A stretch of DNA of 5,649 bases from Planctomycetota bacterium. GTDB lineage: Bacteria; Planctomycetota; UBA1135; UBA2386. Positions 1 through 5,583 of this stretch are shown piece by piece. Made by a program: the position numbers and the translations under genes. The stretch's first letter is position 1. Every line of letters starts with the position of its first letter. The DNA is taken from the NCBI GenBank assembly GCA_947455805.1, contig CANGSN010000229.1, positions 1-5,649 of the forward strand. Reading direction: 5' to 3'. The notes under the pieces were generated by a model, which searched no databases, was not told where the DNA came from, and saw only the letters and a program-made list of their open reading frames with translations.

Positions 1-69
1 CGCGCCGGCAGCGCGCGGCGTCGGCACGCGGAACGCGCGCCGCAGCTTGTCACGATCCGGCGCGACCAT
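1..69 (-). CDS. N-terminus of a gene overlapping the helicase stop; possible MrfB/YprB-like exonuclease (partial)
   Basis: An ATG at 69 on the minus strand opens a frame with no stop to the window edge (23 codons, beginning MVAPDRDKLRRAFRVP). The start lies inside the last codons of the helicase gene, in another frame, so the two would overlap by 20 bases. A GGAGG sequence at 77 to 73 sits three bases upstream of the ATG, a plausible if slightly close ribosome binding site. The third codon positions are almost all G or C, as in the surrounding genes. In Bacillus subtilis the helicase gene mrfA (yprA) is followed by mrfB (yprB), which encodes a DEDD-type exonuclease. The basic, DKLRR-containing start fits such a protein, but 23 residues cannot prove it. 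The identity is inferred from position; the frame and its ribosome binding site are seen directly. It could also be a chance open frame in GC-rich DNA. Confidence 0.35.
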   Translation of the reverse strand, partial: MVAPDRDKLRRAFRVPTPRAAGA

Positions 70-2413
70 CGGCCTCCAGCTCGCGTTCCCCGAGGTTCGC
101 GCGCCCAGGGTTCGCGCGCGCGGCCACCGCCGGCATCGGCGCCAGCATCTCACGCAGGATCGTCGTCGCCACCGTCTTGCTGCGCACGCCGAGGCTCGCC
201 TGCGGGCCGACGCACGACGGACAACCGCTGCGGCAACTGCACCGCAGCACCAGCTGCAGCGCCGCGTCGAGGATCTCGCGGTGCACGTCGTAGATGCGCT
301 CGGCGAGGCCGACGCCGCTCGGGATGCGGTCGTAGAGGATCACCGCCGGCGCCTGGAAGTGCGGGTGCAGCGCTTCGGCCAGCACCTTGACGTCGCCCGG
401 GTCGACGCGCACGAACAGCGGCACCAGGCCCTGCAGCAGTTCGCCGACGCCTTGCAGGCAGCTCGCTTCGCCGCCCTTCTGCAGGCCAAGGCGCGCCACC
501 AGTTCGGGCCGCAGCACCAGCGCACACGCTTCGGTCTCGAACTCCTCCGGCGGCAGCTGGATCTCGCCGATGCCGACGTTCTCGCGCGTGTAGAACTTGA
601 TCTTCTTGAACGCCTTCGCCAGCGTGCTGACGTGCACGCCGCCGCGGTGCGCGGTGTACGCCGGGTGCTCGCGGCTCTGGTCCACGTGCAGGATCTTGAC
701 CTCGGTCTCGGTGTCGGCCTCGGTGTAGTAGTCGGCGTCGATCAGGCGCACGAACGCGCGGCGGTCGGCGTAGTCGAAGCGTTCGACCAGCCAGGTATCG
801 CCCTGGTGGCCGTAGATGGCGCCCTGGTAGACCTCGGTGATCGCCGACGGCCGGTCGATCTCGGCCAGGATCGTCTTCGTCTCGACGTCCTGGATCGTCA
901 CGTTGTCCATGTCGGCCGCGGTCAGGCTGACGCCGTCGGCCGGATACGTGCGGTCGGCGTAGTGGAAGCGCCCGCCCTGGTGCACCAGCACACCGATGTC
1001 CTGCGTCAGGAAGTCGAGCACGGCGCGCGTGTCGGGCGTCTCGCCGAACGCTTCGTCCTCGTCGAACGGCAGCTCGAACGCGCCGCAGCGCACGTGGTTG
1101 GTCAGGATGATCGCGTTGTCCGGATCGATGCTGACGGCGTCGCGCGGCGCGTCGAACAGGTAGCCCGGATGCTGCATCAGGTACTGGTCCATCGCCGCAC
1201 TGCGCGCGACGAACACGCAGGCACTCGGCTGGCTGCGGCGGCCGACGCGACCGGCGCGCTGGAACGTGCTCGACACCGTGCCCGGGTAGCCGACCAGCAC
1301 GGCGACGTCGAGGCTGCCGATGTCGACGCCGAGCTCGAGCGCGTTGGTCGACACCACGGTGCGGATCTGGCCGCTGCGCAGCCCCTTCTCGATCGAACGG
1401 CGCAGGTTCGGCAGGTAGCCACCGCGGTAGCCGGTGACCTTCTCCTGGTCGATGCCGCGTGCGCGCGCGTCGTCGCGCAGGTACTTCAGCAGCACCTCGA
1501 CCTGGTTGCGCGACCGCGCGAAGAAGATCGACTGCAGGTCGCTCTGCAGCAGCACCGAGCCGAGCTGGCGCGCCGCTTCGCTCGCCGGCACGCGCATGCC
1601 CGACACCTGCGAGACGACGTGCGGGTTCAGGAACAGGTAGTGCTTCTCGCCGCGCGGGCTGCCGTCCTCGTCGACCGCGGTGACGTGCCGTTCGAACAGC
1701 TTCTTCGCATGCTCGGCGGCGTTGCTGATCGTCGCCGACGCACCGCAGAAGGTCGGGTTGCTGCCGTAGTGCGCGCAGATGCGGCGCAGCCGCCGCAGCA
1801 CGTTGGCGACGTGGCTGCCGTAGATGCCCGACAGCGTGTGCAGTTCGTCGACGACGACGTAGCGCAGCCCGGTGAACAGGCCCTGCCACTTGGTGTGGTT
1901 CGGCAGGATGCCGGTGTGCAGCATGTGCGGGTTGGTCAGCACCAGCGTGCCGTGCTCGCGCAGCGCCTGGCGCACCGGCGGCGGCGTGTCGCCGTCGTAG
2001 ACCGCGACCGTCAGGTCGGTGCGCCCGCTCTGCTGCAGCAGTTTCTCCAGGTCCGCCATCTGGTCGCGGGCCAGCGCCTTGGTCGGGTAGAGGTAGAGGG
2101 CGCGTGCATCGAGCCCGTCGCGGATCGCCGCGTCGAGCACCGGCAGGTGGTAGGCGAGCGACTTGCCCGACGCCGTCGACGTTGCGATCACCGCGGAGCG
2201 CCGTTCGTGCAGCAGGTCGGCGCACTGCCGCTGGTGGCAGTAGAGCTCCTGGATGCCGCGCGCGTGCAGCGCGGTGACCAGCGACGGATGCAGCCAGTCG
2301 GGCATCGCCTGCATGCGCGCCGGCCGCAGCGGCTGCGTCCACACGGCGTCGATCGAACCGGGCGCATCGTCGCCCCCACGCCGCAAGCGCTGCACGAACT
2401 CGTTCAGGTCCAT
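50..2413 (-). CDS. mrfA: MrfA/YprA-type DEXH-box DNA helicase with C-terminal DUF1998/zinc-binding region
   Basis: This is a superfamily 2 helicase of 787 residues, about the usual length for the family. Motifs seen in order are a Q-like region (LYCHQRQ, 58-64), Walker A (STASGKS, 79-85, Lys84), motif Ia (YPTKALARDQ, 109-118), the DELH box (189-192), SAT (226-228), motif IV (SIFFARSRNQ, 295-304), motif V (STNALELGVDIG, 355-366) and motif VI (QRAGRVGRR, 385-393). The C-terminal part carries IPSGVGLAE (697-705) and a CxCxxxCxxC cluster (Cys725, 727, 731, 734), matching the DUF1998/MZB zinc-binding region of MrfA. In B. subtilis, MrfA is an ATP-dependent 3'-5' helicase acting with exonuclease MrfB in repair of mitomycin C damage; that role here is inferred. 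ATG 2413 was chosen because GAGGG (2424 to 2420) lies six bases upstream; an in-frame GTG at 2431 is the alternative. The tail after residue 760 is low-complexity and holds a short RANPG/RANLG duplication. It lies 92 bp downstream of a Uma2 gene on the same strand. Confidence 0.93.
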   Translation of the reverse strand: MDLNEFVQRLRRGGDDAPGSIDAVWTQPLRPARMQAMPDWLHPSLVTALHARGIQELYCHQRQCADLLHERRSAVIATSTASGKSLAYHLPVLDAAIRDGLDARALYLYPTKALARDQMADLEKLLQQSGRTDLTVAVYDGDTPPPVRQALREHGTLVLTNPHMLHTGILPNHTKWQGLFTGLRYVVVDELHTLSGIYGSHVANVLRRLRRICAHYGSNPTFCGASATISNAAEHAKKLFERHVTAVDEDGSPRGEKHYLFLNPHVVSQVSGMRVPASEAARQLGSVLLQSDLQSIFFARSRNQVEVLLKYLRDDARARGIDQEKVTGYRGGYLPNLRRSIEKGLRSGQIRTVVSTNALELGVDIGSLDVAVLVGYPGTVSSTFQRAGRVGRRSQPSACVFVARSAAMDQYLMQHPGYLFDAPRDAVSIDPDNAIILTNHVRCGAFELPFDEDEAFGETPDTRAVLDFLTQDIGVLVHQGGRFHYADRTYPADGVSLTAADMDNVTIQDVETKTILAEIDRPSAITEVYQGAIYGHQGDTWLVERFDYADRRAFVRLIDADYYTEADTETEVKILHVDQSREHPAYTAHRGGVHVSTLAKAFKKIKFYTRENVGIGEIQLPPEEFETEACALVLRPELVARLGLQKGGEASCLQGVGELLQGLVPLFVRVDPGDVKVLAEALHPHFQAPAVILYDRIPSGVGLAERIYDVHREILDAALQLVLRCSCRSGCPSCVGPQASLGVRSKTVATTILREMLAPMPAVAARANPGRANLGERELEADGRAGS

Positions 2414-2419
2414 CGCTGG

Positions 2420-2424
2420 CCCTC
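2420..2424 (-). promoter_or_regulatory. Shine-Dalgarno sequence of the helicase gene
   Basis: GAGGG on the minus strand, six bases before the ATG at 2413. It decides the start: the longer GTG start at 2431 would lie upstream of this site and has no comparable sequence before it. Confidence 0.6.
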
Positions 2425-2449
2425 GCACCACGTACCGCCCATGCCGGAG

Positions 2450-2478
2450 ACGCTAGCCGCCGCCCGAACGGAAACCAA
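2450..2478 (-). promoter_or_regulatory. Weak sigma70-like promoter candidate before the helicase
   Basis: In the 92-bp gap between the Uma2 stop and the helicase start, the minus strand has TTGGTT (2478 to 2473), a 17-base spacer, then TAGCGT (2455 to 2450). Each hexamer matches the sigma70 consensus at only three positions. The upstream box sits in the one relatively AT-rich patch of this gap. The helicase could have its own promoter here or be read through from the Uma2 genes. The rest of the gap holds only a TGCGGCCGCA palindrome (2488-2497), with no U-tract terminator. Confidence 0.18.
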
Positions 2479-2505
2479 ACCTCTGCATGCGGCCGCAGTG
2501 ACGGC

Positions 2506-3201
2506 TCAGGCGGGGCGCTGCAGCCTCGCCACGAACGCGGCGTGCTCGGCGGCAGCCGCGGCAATCGCCCGGTCGACCGCGGCGCGCACGGCGGCGAGGT
2601 CGGCGCGCAGTAAGGCTGGCACGTCGAGGCACAAGCCGGGGAACACACGGCTGTGGTAGCGGCCCAGCGCGTCGGCGACCTGACGTTCGTAGGTGCCGTG
2701 CACCAGCACGAACCAGTCGACCGCCGCGTCGTCGACGCGATGCACGACGTATTCGCGCACTCCGTTGCGGCGGTAGACCGCGAGCTTCTGGTGCAGGTCG
2801 CGGCTGACCGAACTGGCGGCGACTTCGACCACCAGTTCGGGCGCGCCCGCGACGAAGTCGTCGGCGTCGATGCGGGCCTGGCCACCCGCGTGCTCCGGCA
2901 CGCACAGCAGCAGGTCGGGTTGGAACTCGTTGTCGAGGGCGAGCCGCACCGTCGTGTTGCTCGCGGCGATCAGGCCCGGCGTCACCGCGCCATAGCTACC
3001 CAACCAGAAGGACAAGGCGCTCTCCGGCGCCCCGTGATGCTGCAGACGAACCGGAGACCCCATGGCGACCACTCCCTCGATGAGTTCGGCCTTCTTCACA
3101 TGGGGCATCGCCTCGTACCGACGCTCGAACTCCTCGCGCGTCAGCACGTCGCCGGAGCACAACTCGGGAATGCGTGGGGATGTCGTCATGAGGAAGGCCA
3201 T
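2506..3201 (-). CDS. Uma2 family endonuclease-fold protein, copy 1
   Basis: A 231-residue protein of the Uma2 (DUF820, PF05685) family, which has a PD-(D/E)XK restriction-endonuclease fold. Biological substrates are not established for most members. Family hallmarks visible are LTREEFERRYEAMPHVKKAELIEG (20-43), SPVR (49-52), the QPDLL strand with Asp96, PELVVEVAASS with Glu126, and RDLHQKLAVYRRNGVREY with Lys139 (134-151). The C-terminal part has FPGLCLDVPALL and an Ala-rich helix. Asp96, Glu126 and Lys139 are the likely metal-site and catalytic residues, so the protein looks intact. The start at 3201 is conserved in both copies; ATG 3189 (MTTSP) is possible, and neither has a well-placed ribosome binding site. 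The open frame extends far upstream only because the DNA is GC-rich; that extension is out of frame with copy 2 and is not coding. The gene is 65 bp downstream of copy 2 and 92 bp upstream of the helicase, all co-oriented. Confidence 0.9.
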   Translation of the reverse strand: MAFLMTTSPRIPELCSGDVLTREEFERRYEAMPHVKKAELIEGVVAMGSPVRLQHHGAPESALSFWLGSYGAVTPGLIAASNTTVRLALDNEFQPDLLLCVPEHAGGQARIDADDFVAGAPELVVEVAASSVSRDLHQKLAVYRRNGVREYVVHRVDDAAVDWFVLVHGTYERQVADALGRYHSRVFPGLCLDVPALLRADLAAVRAAVDRAIAAAAAEHAAFVARLQRPA

Positions 3202-3214
3202 GCCCCAAGGGGAA
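2506..3214 (-). repeat. Direct repeat unit A (tandem gene duplication)
   Basis: This unit covers Uma2 copy 1 plus about 13 bases before its start. It aligns with unit B (3267-3969) at a constant offset of 755 bases, apart from two extra codons at the 3' end of copy 1. Identity is highest at 2677-2904 (9 differences in 228 bases, all synonymous) and lowest at 2959-3042. No insertion-sequence ends, terminal inverted repeats or target duplications were seen, so this looks like a plain tandem duplication. Confidence 0.9.
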
Positions 3215-3266
3215 TGACGAGGGTGACTTTGGACGCGATTTCCGCAGAAAGTGACGCCGGTAGCAA

Positions 3267-3956
3267 TCAGCCCGTCAGCCGCTGAACGAACGCGGCGTGC
3301 TCGGCGGCGGCCGCGGCGATCGCATGGTCGACCGCGACACGCACGCCGGCGAGGTCGGCGCGCAGCAGTGCTGGCACATCGAGGCACAGCCCAGGGAACC
3401 ACCGACTGTGCTGGCGGCCCTGTGCGTCGGGGACCTGACGTTCGTAGGTGCCGTGCACCAGCACGAACCAGTCGACCGCGGCGTCGTCGACGCGGTGCAC
3501 GACATACTCGCGCACGCCGTTGCGACGGTAGACCGCGAGCTTCTGGTGCAGGTCGCGGCTGACCGAACTGGCGGCGACTTCGACCACCAGTTCGGGGGCG
3601 CCCGCGACGAAGTCGTCGGCGTCGATGCGGGCCTGGCCACCCGCGTGTTCGGGCACGCACACCAGCAGGTCCGGCTGGAACTCGTTGTCGAGGTCGAGCC
3701 GCACCGTCGTGTTGTTCGCGACGACCAGGCCCGGCGTCGCACTTTCGTAGAAGGCCAACCAGCCGGCGAGCAGGTGCTCGGGACGGCCATGATGCCGCAG
3801 ACGAACCGGAGACCCCATGGCGACCACTCCTTCGATGAGTTCCGCCTTCTTCACATGGGGCATCGCCTCGTATCGGCGCTCGAACTCGTCGCGCGTCAGC
3901 ACGTCGCCAGAGCACAACTCGGGAATGCGTGGGGATGTCGTCATGAGGAAGGCCAT
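3267..3956 (-). CDS. Uma2 family endonuclease-fold protein, copy 2
   Basis: A 229-residue Uma2 protein, paralogue of the gene immediately downstream, with 202 of 229 aligned residues identical by direct reading. Residues 100-175 are identical in the two copies, covering Glu126, Lys139 and the GVREY motif. Asp96 of QPDLL is also kept. The segment 54-81 differs at 14 of 28 positions, and smaller differences lie at 176-186 and at the C-terminus. Here the variable segment reads HGRPEHLLAGWLAFYES, closer to what I recall as the usual subgroup pattern (HGxP, WL, Y, TPG), so this copy may be the more conserved one. The start ATG at 3956 matches copy 1; ATG 3944 is the alternative. It is the first gene of the minus-strand group and is divergent from the Ntn amidase across 58 bp. 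The function in the cell is unknown. Confidence 0.9.
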   Translation of the reverse strand: MAFLMTTSPRIPELCSGDVLTRDEFERRYEAMPHVKKAELIEGVVAMGSPVRLRHHGRPEHLLAGWLAFYESATPGLVVANNTTVRLDLDNEFQPDLLVCVPEHAGGQARIDADDFVAGAPELVVEVAASSVSRDLHQKLAVYRRNGVREYVVHRVDDAAVDWFVLVHGTYERQVPDAQGRQHSRWFPGLCLDVPALLRADLAGVRVAVDHAIAAAAAEHAAFVQRLTG

Positions 3957-3969
3957 GCCCAGAGGGGAA
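3267..3969 (-). repeat. Direct repeat unit B (tandem gene duplication)
   Basis: The upstream partner of unit A, at a 755-base offset. Similarity continues for about 13 bases beyond the start codon (gccc..aggggaa on the plus strand) and then drops to short shared islands (GTGA at 3978-3981 and AAAGTG at 4003-4008, plus-strand reading). The original duplication may therefore have included the promoter region. Confidence 0.85.
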
Positions 3970-4014
3970 CGGCACCCGTGAAAAACTACACGCCGCCGGC
4001 GAAAAGTGCGTCGC
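3957..4014. promoter_or_regulatory. Divergent intergenic spacer, presumed promoters for Uma2 copy 2 and the amidase
   Basis: 58 bp separate two divergently read genes, so at least one promoter in each direction is expected here or just inside the genes. The spacer contains a relatively AT-rich stretch (gtgaaaaactaca, 3978-3990) in otherwise GC-rich DNA. No convincing -35/-10 pair or operator palindrome is visible in either direction. The call rests on gene layout rather than on a recognised motif. Confidence 0.35.
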
Positions 4015-4983
4015 ATGCAGACCGAGCCCCACCTGACCGTCGACCTGCAGGCGCCGCCCGCGCAACGCTGGCGCTTCGACGGGGCGCAGACGCGGCAGGC
4101 GCGCACGCTGCTCGACGCCTACGAACGCGACCTCGGCCTCGCGCGCACGGCGGCGGACCTGCTGGTCGACACGCTCGACGCGATGCTGCCGGCCGACCTG
4201 CGCGCCGAGCACGAGGCGGTGGCGGCGGCGCTGGCGGTGCCCAGACGCCAGGTGCTGCTGGCGAGCGGCTACTACGACGCGATGAAGGCCGTGCTCGGCT
4301 GCTCGGCGTTCGCCGTCGACCACGGCGACGGCGTGCTGCACGGCCGCAACCTCGACTGGTGGACCGCCGATGGCCTGCTGCGTTCGGCGACGATGGTGAC
4401 CCGCTTCGTCGGCGCGCCGGCCGGCGAGTTCACGACCGTCGGCTGGCCGGGGTTCCTCGGCGTGTTCTCGGCGGTGGCGAAGGGGCGCTTCGCGGTGACG
4501 CTGAACTCCGTGCTCTCCGACGAGTCGCCGCAGGTGGCGTTGCCGGTCGTGCTGCTGTTGCGGCAGGTGCTGGCCACCGCCCCCGACTTCGCGGCCGCGG
4601 TGGCGACGCTGGCGGCGACGCCGATGCCTTGCGACTGCCTGCTGCTGGTGACCGGCATCCGCCGCGGCGAACGCGTCGTGGTCGAACGCACGCCCGGCCG
4701 CCACGCGCTGCGGCACGCGGCCGGCCCACTGGTGGTGACCAACGACTACCGCCAGCTCGGGGCATCGGGTGGCGGCACGGCGAGCGACTCGCCGATCGCC
4801 GCGACCTCCTGCGGCCGCTACGACGCGCTGCAGGCGGAACTCGGCCAGGCTCCCCCGCGCGAGCTCGCGGCGTGCCTGCGGCCGTTGGCGCAGCCGGCGG
4901 TGCGCATGACCGTCACCGTCCAGCACATGGCCTTCCACGCGCAGAGCGGTGCCTACGCCGTGCAGCTGCCAGAGCCGGCATGA
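4015..4983 (+). CDS. Ntn-hydrolase-fold amidase/acyltransferase, NAAA/acid ceramidase/C45-like
   Basis: A 322-residue protein resembling N-acylethanolamine acid amidase, acid ceramidase and C45 acyltransferases. These are N-terminal-nucleophile enzymes that cleave amide bonds, usually after self-processing to expose a cysteine. The key signature is GCSAFAVDHGDGVLHGRNLDWW (in two parts, 95-104 and 105-116): Cys96 is the predicted nucleophile, with Arg111 and Asp114 in the family's HGRNLD motif. Further matches are VTLN (Asn164), TPMPCDCLLLVTG followed by GERVVVER, and VVTNDYR (Asn243), where the family commonly has a TNxD/H motif. Processing would occur before Cys96, giving a roughly 10-kDa alpha and a 25-kDa beta chain; this is inferred. 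No signal peptide or membrane segment is visible, so it is probably cytoplasmic, unlike the lysosomal eukaryotic relatives. ATG 4015 was chosen; GTG 4006 is in frame upstream, and neither has a clear ribosome binding site. The substrate cannot be read from the sequence. Confidence 0.82.
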   Translation: MQTEPHLTVDLQAPPAQRWRFDGAQTRQARTLLDAYERDLGLARTAADLLVDTLDAMLPADLRAEHEAVAAALAVPRRQVLLASGYYDAMKAVLGCSAFAVDHGDGVLHGRNLDWWTADGLLRSATMVTRFVGAPAGEFTTVGWPGFLGVFSAVAKGRFAVTLNSVLSDESPQVALPVVLLLRQVLATAPDFAAAVATLAATPMPCDCLLLVTGIRRGERVVVERTPGRHALRHAAGPLVVTNDYRQLGASGGGTASDSPIAATSCGRYDALQAELGQAPPRELAACLRPLAQPAVRMTVTVQHMAFHAQSGAYAVQLPEPA

Positions 4984-5033
4984 ACGCACGAACGGCGCCA
5001 CGGCGGACGCGGCCTCCGGCTGTAGCAGCGTGA
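4980..5033 (+). CDS. Possible 17-codon coupling ORF between the amidase and membrane protein
   Basis: An ATG at 4980 overlaps the amidase stop as ATGA. It opens a 17-codon frame (MNARTAPRRTRPPAVAA) that ends with TGA at 5031-5033, overlapping the proposed GTG start of the membrane protein as GTGA. The arrangement would let ribosomes step from one gene to the next by termination and re-initiation. The peptide is basic and Pro/Arg/Ala-rich, with no recognisable domain. No ribosome binding site is obvious. Chance is a serious alternative, because stop codons are rare in all frames of this DNA. Confidence 0.15.
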   Translation: MNARTAPRRTRPPAVAA

Positions 5034-5581
5034 TCGCTTCGTTCCTGACCTGGCTCGGCGACGCCACCATGCTGGCGGTGTTCGGCGTGGCCGCGCTGCT
5101 GAGCCTGATGATCGCCACCTGGTGGGGCGAACTGGCCGGCATCCGCCCGCACCGCGACAAGTCGGGGCTCGGCGGGTTCGCCGCGATCTACCTGTTCTTC
5201 GCCATGCGCTGGCTGCTGCTGGCGCCGCTGGTCGTCGTCGGCGCCAGCCCGTTCGTCGCCTGGCCATGGAGCCTGCTGGCACACGCGCTGCTCGGCGTCG
5301 CCAGCGTGCAGCTGTTCGGCCGCGGGCTGGCCCTCGTGCTGCAGGATCGCTTCGTGCCGCTGTGGCTCGGCCTGCTCGGAGCGGTGGTCCTGCCGGCCCC
5401 GGCGCTGTGGCTCGGCGCCGACGTCGTGCACTTGCCATGCTTCGACGCGCCGCTGGTGCCAGTCGCCGGGCTGCTGCTGTTGCACGCGTGGGGCTTCTGG
5501 CATCGCCGCCGCGAACGGTTCCGTCCGGACCCCGCACCGGCGCCGAGCGAAGTCGTCGACACCGACCGCGGCGGCCGCTGA
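5030..5581 (+). CDS. Small multi-pass membrane protein, family not recognised
   Basis: From GTG 5030 this encodes 183 residues with about five hydrophobic segments: roughly 13-32, 49-71, 80-104, 109-129 and 142-157. They are separated by short loops, with charged stretches RPHRDKSG (39-46) and QDR (105-107). A basic HRRRER cluster follows the last helix (158-163), then a polar Pro-rich tail. The cluster pattern suggests a cytoplasmic C-terminus. I do not recognise a family or catalytic motif, so no function is offered. The start is uncertain: GTG 5030 leaves a natural short lead into helix one, ATG 5069 would trim it, and GTG 4949 would overlap the amidase and add a Cys/Ser-rich, non-hydrophobic leader that looks non-coding. 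It lies 46 bp downstream of the amidase on the same strand, so co-transcription is likely and a functional link is possible. Confidence 0.72.
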   Translation: MIASFLTWLGDATMLAVFGVAALLSLMIATWWGELAGIRPHRDKSGLGGFAAIYLFFAMRWLLLAPLVVVGASPFVAWPWSLLAHALLGVASVQLFGRGLALVLQDRFVPLWLGLLGAVVLPAPALWLGADVVHLPCFDAPLVPVAGLLLLHAWGFWHRRRERFRPDPAPAPSEVVDTDRGGR

Positions 5582-5583
5582 CG

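Noticed and set aside
2488..2497. TGCGGCCGCA palindrome as a terminator between Uma2 copy 1 and the helicase
   Set aside because: The stem is short, has no unpaired loop and is not followed by a T-run on the minus strand. Palindromes of this composition are common here.
47..2659. 870-codon open frame on the plus strand, antisense to the helicase
   Set aside because: Its translation is an Arg/Ala/His/Val/Gln-rich string without domains, typical of a shadow frame in GC-rich DNA. The opposite strand has a complete helicase with all motifs.
150..2885. 911-codon minus-strand frame across the helicase and part of Uma2 copy 1
   Set aside because: It is out of frame with both recognised genes and encodes low-complexity Arg/Ala/Pro-rich sequence.
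2506..3969. Duplication as a transposon or insertion sequence
   Set aside because: No transposase, terminal inverted repeats or target-site duplications were seen. The repeat boundaries match gene plus short leader, fitting a tandem gene duplication.
3297..5033. 578-codon plus-strand frame antisense to Uma2 copy 2 and through the amidase
   Set aside because: Its content is shadow-like, and the amidase frame carries the recognisable catalytic motifs. Only its last 17 codons were kept, as a possible coupling ORF.
3202..5160. Long upstream extension of the Uma2 copy 1 frame, suggesting an 884-residue fusion protein
   Set aside because: The extension crosses Uma2 copy 2 in the wrong frame and runs antisense to the amidase. 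It persists only because stops are rare at this GC content. The start at 3201 matches copy 2.
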